A stretch of 64,000 nt of DNA from Marinobacter lutaoensis (GTDB lineage Bacteria > Pseudomonadota > Gammaproteobacteria > Pseudomonadales > Oleiphilaceae), in NCBI RefSeq assembly GCF_001981305.1, contig NZ_MSCW01000004.1:124001-188000 (forward strand), in the 5' to 3' direction. Both the position numbers and the translations under genes were made by a program. A model generated the notes under the pieces. The model was not told where the DNA came from and did no database searches. It saw only the letters and a list, made by a program, of their open reading frames with translations. Shown piece after piece: positions 17,215 to 24,927 of this stretch (the stretch's first letter is position 1; every line of letters starts with the position of its first letter).

Positions 17215-17871
17215 TCAGTCGATGCCGATGAGCTTGTGCATCTGCAGGGTCAAGCGCCAACGGGGATGTGCCAGGCAATACTCAGTGGCCTTACGGGTAT
17301 TGGCAAGCTTGACCGTATCTTCGCCGGAGGCCGGCGCGGCGGGTGACGCCATGGGGGACAGGAAGTAATGGCGGGCCTGGATATGCTCGAAACGCTCGGG
17401 CATCGCCAGGGGTTGAGGAAACACCAGTTTGAGCTCGTCGCAGCGGTCGACGACCACCGGCGCGTCGGCTTTGGGGCTGACACACAGCCAGTCGATGCCC
17501 GCCGGTGGCGACAGGGTACCGTTGGTCTCCACACCCACCTCAAAACCACGGCGGTGCAAGGCCGCCACCAATGCGTCGTCCAGCTGCAGCAGGGGCTCGC
17601 CACCGGTGCAGACCACATAGGGCCGCCCCGGTGCGGACGGCCACAAGCGCCACAGATGGTCCGCCAGTGCCTCCGCCGTCTCGAACACGCCGCCGTTCTG
17701 GCCGTCCGTGCCCACGAAGTCCGTATCGCAGAACGAACACACGGCCCGAGCCCGGTCCCGTTCCCGGCCATTCCAGAGGTTGCACTTGCTGAACCGACAG
17801 AACACCGCGGCGCGACCGGCCTGGGCACCCTCGCCCTGAAGCGTGTAGAAAGCCTCCTTGACCCGGTACAT
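17215..17871 (-). CDS. queE: 7-carboxy-7-deazaguanine synthase
   Basis: Radical SAM enzyme of 218 aa converting 6-carboxytetrahydropterin to 7-carboxy-7-deazaguanine in queuosine precursor synthesis. The cluster cysteines are Cys30, Cys45 and Cys48 (CNLW then CSFCDTDF), the CX14CX2C form known from proteobacterial QueE rather than the canonical CX3CX2C. FYTLQGEG and CTGGEPLLQ complete the signature. The ATG shares one base with the queC stop (TGATG), so translation is probably coupled. Confidence 0.95.
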   Translation of the reverse strand: MYRVKEAFYTLQGEGAQAGRAAVFCRFSKCNLWNGRERDRARAVCSFCDTDFVGTDGQNGGVFETAEALADHLWRLWPSAPGRPYVVCTGGEPLLQLDDALVAALHRRGFEVGVETNGTLSPPAGIDWLCVSPKADAPVVVDRCDELKLVFPQPLAMPERFEHIQARHYFLSPMASPAAPASGEDTVKLANTRKATEYCLAHPRWRLTLQMHKLIGID

Positions 17872-18536
17872 CAGACCGGCACCTCGTATTCCAGGGGATC
17901 GCGGACACCGTTGGCGGCGAAGGCTTCCAGGCGCTCGACGCAGGAGCCACAGCGGCCACAGGCCCGCTCGCGGCCGTTGTAGCAGGTCCAGGTGTGCCGG
18001 TAGTCCAACCCGAGTTTCAGGCCCTCCGCCAGGATCTGGCCCTTGTCCATGTGCATGAAGGGCGCCTCGATCGCTACCGGCTCATAGTTGGCGATACGGC
18101 AGACCGCATCCATCTTCTCCACGAATTCGGGCCGGCAGTCCGGATAGATGGCATGATCGCCACCATGGGCGCCGTACCAGACCGCCTGGGCACCGACGGT
18201 GACGGCGTAACCGGTGGCCAGCGACAGCAGGATCATGTTGCGGTTGGGCACCACCGTCGCCTTCATGCTTTCCTCTTCGTAATGCCCCTCCGGCACGTCG
18301 ATGTCCGAGGTCAGCGAGGAGCCGCTCATCACCTCGGACATGGCGCGGATATCGAGCACCTTGTGTGGAATGGCCAACGCCTGGCACACCTGGCGGGCGC
18401 ACGCCAGTTCACGGACATGGCGCTGGCCGTAGTCGAAGGACAGGGCATGAACCCGGAGGCCCCGGGCCAGGGCCCGGTGCAGGAGGGTGAAGGAGTCCAT
18501 CCCCCCGGAATAGATCACTACCACGGTATCAGTCAT
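17871..18536 (-). CDS. queC: 7-cyano-7-deazaguanine synthase
   Basis: ATP-dependent enzyme of 221 aa that makes preQ0, the step after QueE. It has the PP-loop SGGMDSFT (10-17) and zinc ligands Cys185, Cys193, Cys196 and Cys199 near the C-terminus. Length is normal. First gene of the queCE operon. An 18-bp perfect dyad lies 26 bp ahead of the ATG. Confidence 0.95.
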   Translation of the reverse strand: MTDTVVVIYSGGMDSFTLLHRALARGLRVHALSFDYGQRHVRELACARQVCQALAIPHKVLDIRAMSEVMSGSSLTSDIDVPEGHYEEESMKATVVPNRNMILLSLATGYAVTVGAQAVWYGAHGGDHAIYPDCRPEFVEKMDAVCRIANYEPVAIEAPFMHMDKGQILAEGLKLGLDYRHTWTCYNGRERACGRCGSCVERLEAFAANGVRDPLEYEVPV

Positions 18537-18561
18537 TCGGAATCTCGCACTCGCAATGGCA

Positions 18562-18579
18562 ATGACAGCCGACTGTCAT
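18562..18579. repeat. Perfect dyad in the queC leader
   Basis: ATGACAG-CCGA-CTGTCAT is a 7-bp perfect inverted repeat with a 4-bp centre, between a TATAAA-like -10 (minus strand, near 18585-18590) and the queC start. It could be an operator at the transcription start or a small hairpin in the leader. It does not look like a preQ1 riboswitch. Confidence 0.4.
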
Positions 18580-18694
18580 CGGAGTTTTATACGGGCTGGA
18601 CATATTGTAACAGTGCCACGTCAGGTTGGGTTCGCGTCCGGCGAGCTGGGCGGGTAAACTCGGCAAACACACGCCATTGGAACACTCGGACACC

Positions 18695-19204
18695 ATGACC
18701 TGCGAATCGATTCCGGCCTTCATTGATTTCGAGGCCTCCAGCCTCGATCTCATTGCCAGCTACCCGATCGAAGTGGGCATCTGCCTGCCGGACGGGACCC
18801 TGCACAGCTGGCTCATCAGCCCCCATGCGCTGTGGCGGGACTGGTCGGAAAGCGCAGAACGGGTGCACGGCATCTCCCGGCGCACGCTTCAGGCCGATGG
18901 CCATGGGGTGCGGGAGGTGGCCCGCCGGCTGAACGAGCTATTGCCTCCGCAGGTGTTCTGCGATGCCTGGACTTTTGACAGTTTCTGGCTGCACCGGCTG
19001 TTCCGGGCCGCCAATCTGCAGCCCGAGTTCCAGCTGGAGTCCATTTCCATGCTGCTCAGTCCGCAGCAGGTCCGGGAGTGGTCGGGCGTCCGGCAACAGG
19101 TGATCGCCGAGCTGGGACTGCCGATTCACCGAGCCGCCAACGACGCCCTGATCCTGCACACCACCTGGAAGCGGATCACTTGCCAGGACGAAGCCGCAGA
19201 GTGA
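18695..19204 (+). CDS. DnaQ-like 3'-5' exonuclease
   Basis: Protein of 169 aa in the DEDD exonuclease superfamily. Exo I is IDFEAS (Asp11, Glu13), Exo II includes WTFDSFWLHRLF and Exo III is HRAANDALI near the C-terminus, so all four acidic residues and the His are present (DEDDh). The length suggests a stand-alone nuclease; DNA proofreading and RNA trimming cannot be told apart. The start at 18695 is preferred to 18626 because the longer frame adds a non-conserved tail. Its 3' end overlaps the next, convergent gene by 29 bp. Confidence 0.78.
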   Translation: MTCESIPAFIDFEASSLDLIASYPIEVGICLPDGTLHSWLISPHALWRDWSESAERVHGISRRTLQADGHGVREVARRLNELLPPQVFCDAWTFDSFWLHRLFRAANLQPEFQLESISMLLSPQQVREWSGVRQQVIAELGLPIHRAANDALILHTTWKRITCQDEAAE

Positions 19205-19412
19205 GGAACTGCAGGCCGTCTTTGAGGGTGTGGAGCGTCCAGTAGGTCGCCAGCGCCATCAGCACGGCACCGACCACGGTGAAGCCCAGGTCGGCCCCCA
19301 CCACTTGGTCCCTGGCAAGGAGGAAATACACCGCCAGCGCGGCCATCAAAACCATTTCGACGATAAAATCGGAACGGAACCTGTTTCTGACTGATCCGGG
19401 TTCGTCGGACAT
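19176..19412 (-). CDS. Small two-TM membrane protein
   Basis: 78 aa with two predicted helices (about 18-35 and 40-62) and a positively charged C-terminus, LTLRLRPGK. GAAGAAC precedes the ATG. It is convergent with, and overlaps, the exonuclease gene. I do not recognise the family; topology suggests both ends are cytoplasmic. Confidence 0.6.
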   Translation of the reverse strand: MSDEPGSVRNRFRSDFIVEMVLMAALAVYFLLARDQVVGADLGFTVVGAVLMALATYWTLHTLKDGLQFLTLRLRPGK

Positions 19413-19532
19413 GTTCTTCGTTTCAACCTCTGTCTTGAGTGGGATGAATGGACTTGGTCTGAGTGACTAAATTATCGCCAAAACAGAGGGCTGCCTCAGT
19501 ACGAACTAGTGGCTACGCAGTTTCCGAGGGGC

Positions 19533-19561
19533 AAAAAAAAACGCAGCCGAACCGACTGCGT
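19533..19561 (-). terminator. Intrinsic terminator of an unassigned minus-strand transcript
   Basis: On the minus strand ACGCAG, loop TCGGTTCGG, CTGCGT is followed by nine T, a textbook terminator. No protein gene on this strand leads into it: the nearest upstream minus-strand gene ends at 20252, beyond a plus-strand gene. Confidence 0.85.
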
Positions 19562-19632
19562 AGAAAGGAGAGATCCATAGACACCTGACTCGGCAGGCAT
19601 CGCGGATTGCACAACGTAAAAACACGTGACGC
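19533..19632 (-). ncRNA. Candidate small RNA
   Basis: A transcript of roughly 100 nt on the minus strand is implied by the orphan terminator at 19533-19561 and a CATAAT-like -10 near 19638 with a weak CAGACG -35 at 17-bp spacing. The frame reading through this region continues across the terminator and is not credible as a gene. No known sRNA family is recognised. Confidence 0.35.
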
Positions 19633-19693
19633 TGCGCATTATGGGGATTCCGACCGCCTCCGTCTGTAGGGGTTTGCCGAAGCCGGCGAGCCC

Positions 19694-19721
19694 TTGCAAA
19701 CGGCCCGGGAGGCTATACACT
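19694..19721 (+). promoter_or_regulatory. Candidate promoter of the leader before the 90-aa gene
   Basis: TTGCAA (19694-19699), a 16-bp spacer and TACACT (19716-19721) predict a start near 19728 in a stretch with no other plus-strand gene until 19958. Confidence 0.45.
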
Positions 19722-19727
19722 GACCAT

Positions 19728-19929
19728 GGAATTCGTATTCGGGAGCCGTTATCCGATGTTGCATCATCAGCCCACTGTTGTCATAGCCGCCGACCGCCGC
19801 AAGGGGCCGTCCGCGCGTGCCATGGTGAAAGACATCTGACGGCTTTCGGCAGTCCCGGGAGCCTTCTTCGCGACCGGGTCCGATCTTCTGACAAACCCCG
19901 GTTGCTCCTGGCTCCGGGGTTTTGTTTTT
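19728..19929 (+). ncRNA. Leader or small RNA of about 200 nt ending in an intrinsic terminator
   Basis: Between the promoter candidate and the terminator lies about 200 nt with several possible hairpins (for example CCCGG/CCGGG around 19855-19878). A short reading frame runs from ATG 19726 or, with GGGAG ahead of it, ATG 19756, to TGA 19837-19839 (37 or 27 codons). Either this is a free small RNA, or it is an attenuated leader for the gene at 19958. No Rfam family is recognised by eye, and it does not match 6S RNA. Confidence 0.4.
19893..19929 (+). terminator. Intrinsic terminator upstream of the 90-aa gene
   Basis: AAACCCCGG (19893-19901), a 12-nt loop and CCGGGGTTT (19914-19922) followed by TGTTTTT form a strong plus-strand terminator that ends 28 bp before the ATG at 19958. 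Expression of that gene must therefore read through it or start within the remaining few bases. Confidence 0.85.
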
Positions 19930-19957
19930 GCAGCCGCAAAACGACAAGGAGAAGATC

Positions 19958-20230
19958 ATGAAGAGACGTCCGACCACACGTGCCGCCAACGCACCAGCGG
20001 GCAATCGACAGGGCCCGATCAAGCGGCCCGAAAAATTGCCGCTGCTGGACGCGATCTGCAAGAAGCTGAACCAGCGGGTCAACTTGGACGACGAGCAGCG
20101 GGTGCTTGGCCTGTACGAGCGGGGCTGGATTTTCAAGGGCGTCCTGGGCAACCTCGACGGCGCCGAGGCCCGTTACGTCCGGGCCCTGGCCACCCGCTAC
20201 AACTCCTGGATCGCCCGCCAGGTCGCCTGA
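19958..20230 (+). CDS. Hypothetical protein, 90 aa
   Basis: Basic protein with an unstructured N-terminus (KRRPTTRAANAPAGNRQ) and a helical C-terminal part containing LPLLDAICKKLNQRV and EARYVRALATRYNSW. AAGGAGAAGATC gives an excellent ribosome binding site, which decides the start at 19958 over 19922. No family is recognised; a small nucleic-acid or ribosome-associated role is possible from charge only. It sits directly behind a terminator, so expression is probably conditional. Confidence 0.65.
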   Translation: MKRRPTTRAANAPAGNRQGPIKRPEKLPLLDAICKKLNQRVNLDDEQRVLGLYERGWIFKGVLGNLDGAEARYVRALATRYNSWIARQVA

Positions 20231-20251
20231 CGCCAACCCGGGGCGGGCCGG

Positions 20252-20665
20252 TCAGTGACGCCGGCCCGGCCCCTGCATCAGCACCACGTCACCGCCATGG
20301 ACCATGGCGTAGTTGTTGATCACATCGTGAATCTTTTCCTGGGAATAGGGCTTGACCACATAGCCGTTGGCGCCGGCGCTGATCGCCCGCTGGATGCTGT
20401 CGATGGAATCGTCCGCCGTGACCAGCACGATGTGCTGGCTTTCGCGCCGCGCCTTGAACGCTTTCATCAGCTCGTGGCCATCCTCATCCGGCAGGCCAAG
20501 ATCCAGCAACACGATATGATATTCACTCGCCTCGAACGCAGCCCGCGCCGAGGCGGCATCCTCCGCCTCCACCACCCGGGTGGCGCCGGCCCGGTAGAGC
20601 ATGTCCCTGAGCTTGGCCCGCATTACGGGCTCATCCTCGACCACCAGCACTCGCAGATCCGTCAT
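20252..20665 (-). CDS. Single-domain CheY-like response regulator
   Basis: 137 aa, a receiver domain with no output domain. VVEDEP holds the metal-binding acids, LLDLGLPDEDG the phospho-Asp and VVKPYS the conserved Lys. GGGAG at 7 bp sets the start MTDLRVLV. It is last of a three-gene set with a 4-TM protein and a hybrid kinase carrying an Hpt domain, so it is the likely terminal phosphate acceptor, acting by protein contact. Confidence 0.88.
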   Translation of the reverse strand: MTDLRVLVVEDEPVMRAKLRDMLYRAGATRVVEAEDAASARAAFEASEYHIVLLDLGLPDEDGHELMKAFKARRESQHIVLVTADDSIDSIQRAISAGANGYVVKPYSQEKIHDVINNYAMVHGGDVVLMQGPGRRH

Positions 20666-20712
20666 CTTGTTTCTCCCGTCGACTCCGGTCGATGCCCCGC
20701 ACCGACCGCTGA

Positions 20713-21270
20713 TCAATAAGGCCCGTTGCCGCTGCGCCGGGGCAGGTCCAGGGGGGCGGGTCGGACCGCACCGGCGGGGGTGTCCGGCGCTTCGTCCGAC
20801 AGCGCGCCGGCGCCCGTCGAGCTGCCGGCATCACTGCCGAACCGGGTCAGCAGGTTGCTGATACTCACCGCGGTGCTGTACAGCGAAACCGCGATGATCA
20901 GCAGCACCGGCTGGACGAAGGCAACAAACCCCGGCACTTCGGCGTGACCGACGATACTGAGCATCAGAATGATCGCCGGCCCCAGCACCAGAAACAGCGT
21001 CAGGGCAATGAAGAACACGATGCGCTCCTTGTAACGCCCCAGATCCCGGTGGCTTACCAGCCCCAGCACAAACTTGCCCATCGCCAGCCCGGCCAGGATC
21101 GCCGAGGCAATGCTGAGGTCCGGCTGCAGCAGGGTGTCGTAGAGTTTGCCATCCCACAACCGCTGCATGCCAATCACCAGGAAGGGGAAGAGCACGAACA
21201 GGATGTCGGCGTAGGTGCCGTACATCATGCTCAGGGAATACTGTTCTTTGCGCTCGGAGCTGTCATTCAT
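20713..21270 (-). CDS. Four-TM membrane protein of unknown function
   Basis: 185 aa with hydrophobic helices at about 22-38, 52-72, 82-106 and 112-138, then a Gly/Pro-rich disordered tail of about 45 aa. Family not recognised. It lies 36 bp after the hybrid kinase and 47 bp before the lone receiver on the same strand, so it is probably part of that signalling unit, either as a co-sensor or as the membrane target of the receiver. Confidence 0.7.
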   Translation of the reverse strand: MNDSSERKEQYSLSMMYGTYADILFVLFPFLVIGMQRLWDGKLYDTLLQPDLSIASAILAGLAMGKFVLGLVSHRDLGRYKERIVFFIALTLFLVLGPAIILMLSIVGHAEVPGFVAFVQPVLLIIAVSLYSTAVSISNLLTRFGSDAGSSTGAGALSDEAPDTPAGAVRPAPLDLPRRSGNGPY

Positions 21271-21306
21271 GTCAATGTTCCTGTCGTGGTTCCAGAATGT
21301 GCCGGG

Positions 21307-24300
21307 TCAGGGCGCCGCAGCCATAGCCGCCAGCGCCCGTGCCATCTGCTCATCGAGGCCGGCCAGCGCCTCGGCCACCTGTTGCCAGTCCGGTGCTGGC
21401 GTCCGCAGCAGGTGCTCCAGGGCACCGGCTTGCCGGGTCATGGCGGGGTAGCCCATGGCACCGGCGGTACCCTTGATCTGGTGCGCCTCGTGACGCAGGG
21501 TTTCCGGCCGGCGCTCGCGCAGCGCCCGGGCCATGGCCTGGCGCCGCTGATCCAGCCCGGACAGGAACTGACGCACCAGGTCTCCCAGCTCCGGTTCCTC
21601 GTCGACCGCCGGTGGCGGCGTCTCCGGGCTGTCCAGATAACGGATCAGCCGGTCGGGATCGATCGGCCGAGCCAGCGCCTCGTCGCAGCCGGCTTCCAAC
21701 ATGGCCGCGCGGGCCGGATCCCCATCCTGACACCAAGCAATGATCGGCCGCCGGAACCCCGCCTGGCGCAGCAGCCGGGTTGCCGCCACGCCATCCAGGC
21801 CTGGCAACTCCGGCGCCAGCAACAACAGCCGCACCGAATCCGACAGGGCGGTGCGGACCGCCTCGTCGCCTCCGGACACGAACACCACCTCCAGCCCCAG
21901 GCGGCCCAGAGCCTGTTCCGCCTGTCGCCGGTCGGCATCGCCGGCGGCCACCAGCACCCGCCCGCGCGCCGGCCCGGCGTCCGGGCGCCGGGGCAGATAC
22001 CGTCCCAGCAGTTCGTAGAAGCGCTGCCTGTCGATCGGCTTGGCGAGGTGTTCATTGCAGCCCGCCAACCGGTAGTCGGCGATGTCCTCGGTCATCACGT
22101 TCGCGGTCAGGGCGACGACCGGGGTATTGACCCCCGCCTCGCGCAGGGCGGCCGTGGCATCCCGGCCGTTCATCACCGGCATCTGGATGTCCATCAGGAT
22201 CAGGTCGAACGGCTCCCGGATCGCCATCTCCAGGGCTTCGGCACCGTTGCCGACGTGCACCAGTTCGGCGCCGGTGCGGGCCACCATCAATGACACCAGG
22301 CGCCGGTTGACGTCGTTGTCTTCGGCGCAGAGGATCCGGCCGGCCAGCCGGGGCACGTTCACCTGGGGCAAATCACCGCCTCGGGGGCCCAGTGCCGACG
22401 CGTCCCGCAGCAGGGGCACACCGTCCAGGCGCCCGGTGCGGATCGAGACTTCGAACTCGCTGCCCTCGCCATAGGTGCTGGCAACGGTAATGCTGCCCCC
22501 CAGCAGTTCCGCCAAACGCCGGGAAATGCTCAGGCCCAGCCCGGTGCCGCCGTACTGCCGGGAAATGGCGGCACTGCCCTGGGCGAAGGGATCGAACAAC
22601 CGGCGCAGCTGCTCCGGTTTCATGCCGATGCCGGTATCGGTTACCCGGGCAATCAGCAGTTCCCGCGCTCGGTCGCAACGAACGGACAGGGAAATCGCAC
22701 CCTTTTCCGTGAACTTCAGGGCATTACCGCACAGGTTGATAATGATTTGCCGGAAGCGGGTGGGGTCGGTATGAATCTGCTCGGGCAGGGGAAATTCACA
22801 GGCGACATGGAAATCCAGCCCCTTTTCCCGGGCCTTGGGCGCGAAAAATGCCCGGACATCCGCCAGGAACTCGGGCACGTTCACCGGCACGATGTCCACG
22901 TCGAGTTTGTTGGCGTCGATCTTCGAGTGATCCAGGATGTCGTTGACCAGATCCAGTAGATGGCGCCCGCTCCGAACCACCGTTTCCGCGCTGCGCCTTT
23001 TTTCCGCCTCGGTCAGGTCGGGGTCCAGCAGGGTTTCGCCGTAGCCGATGATGGCCGCCAGGGGGGTGCGGATCTCGTGACTCATGTTGGCCAGGAACTG
23101 GCTCTTCGCCTCGGCGGAGTTGCGGGCCAGCTCTTTCTCCAGACGCTCCTGCTCCCGTTCCCGCTCGATGCGCTGACGCTGGCGGCTTTCGGTGACATCG
23201 ATGCAGGTGCCTTCCAGGTGCGTCGGCTCGCCGTCGGCATCGTAGGCGGTATGCAGCGACAGCGTGGCCCAGCGTTCGGCGCCGTCCCGGGTCAGATAGC
23301 GGGCCTCAATGCCCTTGACCGAGCCCTTGGCCTGCAACTGCTCCACCACCAGCCGACGCAACCGCTCATCGGCAATGCAGGTGTCCAGCACGTCCGGGTT
23401 GTGGCGGAGCAACTCCCGGCTGCTGTTGTATCCGAGCATGCGCGCCATGGCCGGGTTGGCGGTCACGAAGCGGCGTTCCCGCGACATCTGAAAGACCCCT
23501 TCCACCGCGTTGTCGAACAGCGACTGGTAGCGTTTCAGGTTGGCCAGGGCCCGCTGGCTCCAGGACAGCGCCTCACCCTGAACCTGCTTGATCCGGTCGG
23601 CAATGGAGAAGGAAAACAGGATGATCTGGGCGGTCAGCCCGATCTGCGGCGAGTAGCCGGTGAAGGTGTTCAGGGGCAGGTACCCCATCACAGTCAGGGC
23701 ATAGATGCCGAAGCCCACCAACGCCAGGGTCCAGGCAAAGAAGTAGGAACGGGCCGCCGGGTTGGAATAGCGCCAGGACAGGTAACTGACCAGGATCAGG
23801 ACCAGGCTCAGCAGGATGGAGCCAAGCACGATCCATTCCATGGCCACGTGATAGGGCAGGAAGAAACACAGGACGAAGGTCACTACCACCGAATAGAGGC
23901 ACAGGCGGATGACCTGATCGAGATCGGCGGAGCGCTCCCGGGTTTCCAGCAGGGAACGGGCCATCAGCAGCCCCCAGAACCAGGTCAGGACGATCTGGAA
24001 ATGCAGGTATTCCTTGCTGAACACGGCCGGACGGCTGTCCAGCAGCTGCACCCCATGCACCTGCTCGGTGACGATAAACACCGCGGCCGATACCAGATAG
24101 AGCACGTAGTAGACGTTGCTGCGTTCGCGCACGGACACCGCCACGAACAGGTTGTAGGCCAGGATCGCCAGGATCGCGCCCAGCAGCACGCCCCGCACGG
24201 CCTCGTCCACGGAGACCTTTTCAATGTAGGTGTCTGGTTGCCACAGGCTGATGGGCAGCCGGAAGGTGTTGGTGTTGATGACCCGGAGATAGGCGGTGGT

Positions 24301-24798
24301 GACGGTATCCGGCGCCAGCGCCAGGCGAAAGGTGGGATTGGGGACCGCCAGGTCCCGCTGCTGCCAGTTGTCGTGGTAACCGGCCCGGCGGTGGTCGACC
24401 AGGGTGCCGTCGCGCACCAGATACAGCCGGACCTCGTCCACCAGCGGCAACGCCAGTTCCAGCACCCAGTCCGTGGCTCCGGCACGGGGCTGGAGGTCCA
24501 TCCGGATCCAGTAGGCCGACTCGGTATAACCGAAGTTGAGCACGCCGCCCTGGTGCTGGGTGAAGGCCGCCCGGCCCCGCCGGATGACTTCCTCCACCGT
24601 CAGGGATTTGTCGGGGTCTTCCAGATACCAGATGCAGGACCCCGGGTTGCGGATGCCAGTCACCCCCCGCTCCAGCTGCAGCCGGCCATCCCGACAGGCG
24701 TCCTGGGCCTGGGCTGGCAACGACACCACGGCCAGCGTCCACGCCATCAACCAGGCGAGGGCAGGTCCGGATACCAGGAAAGAACGCCGTTGCCGCAA
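21307..24798 (-). CDS. Hybrid sensor kinase: 7TMR-DISM, PAS, HisKA, HATPase, REC, degenerate REC, Hpt
   Basis: Protein of 1163 aa. A TTG start at 24798 (GGGGAG 8 bp upstream) gives a proper signal peptide MRQRRSFLVSG to AQAQ; upstream in-frame ATGs (24873, 24849) add a charged tail. Order: DISMED2 sensor (about 30-160), seven TM helices (about 180-395), PAS (420-540), HisKA with His574 in MSHEIRTP, HATPase, REC1 (820-935) with Asp870 in LMDIQMPVMNG, REC2 (945-1055) with LLLAPELPGLDG where the phospho-Asp is replaced by Ala, and Hpt with His1106 in AHQIKGTAG. It probably senses a periplasmic carbohydrate-like ligand and feeds the CheY-like protein. Confidence 0.9.
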   Translation of the reverse strand: MRQRRSFLVSGPALAWLMAWTLAVVSLPAQAQDACRDGRLQLERGVTGIRNPGSCIWYLEDPDKSLTVEEVIRRGRAAFTQHQGGVLNFGYTESAYWIRMDLQPRAGATDWVLELALPLVDEVRLYLVRDGTLVDHRRAGYHDNWQQRDLAVPNPTFRLALAPDTVTTAYLRVINTNTFRLPISLWQPDTYIEKVSVDEAVRGVLLGAILAILAYNLFVAVSVRERSNVYYVLYLVSAAVFIVTEQVHGVQLLDSRPAVFSKEYLHFQIVLTWFWGLLMARSLLETRERSADLDQVIRLCLYSVVVTFVLCFFLPYHVAMEWIVLGSILLSLVLILVSYLSWRYSNPAARSYFFAWTLALVGFGIYALTVMGYLPLNTFTGYSPQIGLTAQIILFSFSIADRIKQVQGEALSWSQRALANLKRYQSLFDNAVEGVFQMSRERRFVTANPAMARMLGYNSSRELLRHNPDVLDTCIADERLRRLVVEQLQAKGSVKGIEARYLTRDGAERWATLSLHTAYDADGEPTHLEGTCIDVTESRQRQRIEREREQERLEKELARNSAEAKSQFLANMSHEIRTPLAAIIGYGETLLDPDLTEAEKRRSAETVVRSGRHLLDLVNDILDHSKIDANKLDVDIVPVNVPEFLADVRAFFAPKAREKGLDFHVACEFPLPEQIHTDPTRFRQIIINLCGNALKFTEKGAISLSVRCDRARELLIARVTDTGIGMKPEQLRRLFDPFAQGSAAISRQYGGTGLGLSISRRLAELLGGSITVASTYGEGSEFEVSIRTGRLDGVPLLRDASALGPRGGDLPQVNVPRLAGRILCAEDNDVNRRLVSLMVARTGAELVHVGNGAEALEMAIREPFDLILMDIQMPVMNGRDATAALREAGVNTPVVALTANVMTEDIADYRLAGCNEHLAKPIDRQRFYELLGRYLPRRPDAGPARGRVLVAAGDADRRQAEQALGRLGLEVVFVSGGDEAVRTALSDSVRLLLLAPELPGLDGVAATRLLRQAGFRRPIIAWCQDGDPARAAMLEAGCDEALARPIDPDRLIRYLDSPETPPPAVDEEPELGDLVRQFLSGLDQRRQAMARALRERRPETLRHEAHQIKGTAGAMGYPAMTRQAGALEHLLRTPAPDWQQVAEALAGLDEQMARALAAMAAAP

Positions 24799-24927
24799 AA
24801 TGTGATCTCCCCGAGGGCGGATGCCGGTTATATGAATTATTGTCAGCATTCGGGCCGGGGCATGGCGCCCCACGGCTATTCACTTTAGCCGCAAATCCCA
24901 CACAACGCACCTGAAAGGACTCCGGAC

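Noticed and set aside
18537..18694. preQ1 riboswitch upstream of queC
   Set aside because: No preQ1-I or preQ1-II consensus is seen; only the short dyad is present.
19728..19929. 6S RNA
   Set aside because: The region has no long closing stem with a central bubble, and the -10-like loop sequence of 6S is missing.
22960..24888. A 642-aa reading frame on the plus strand
   Set aside because: It is antisense to the hybrid kinase gene and is kept open only by high GC at third positions; its translation is low-complexity His/Gln/Gly/Arg and it has no proper start signals. The same holds for the long antisense frames at 29654-31744, 34156-36372 and 46923-49847.
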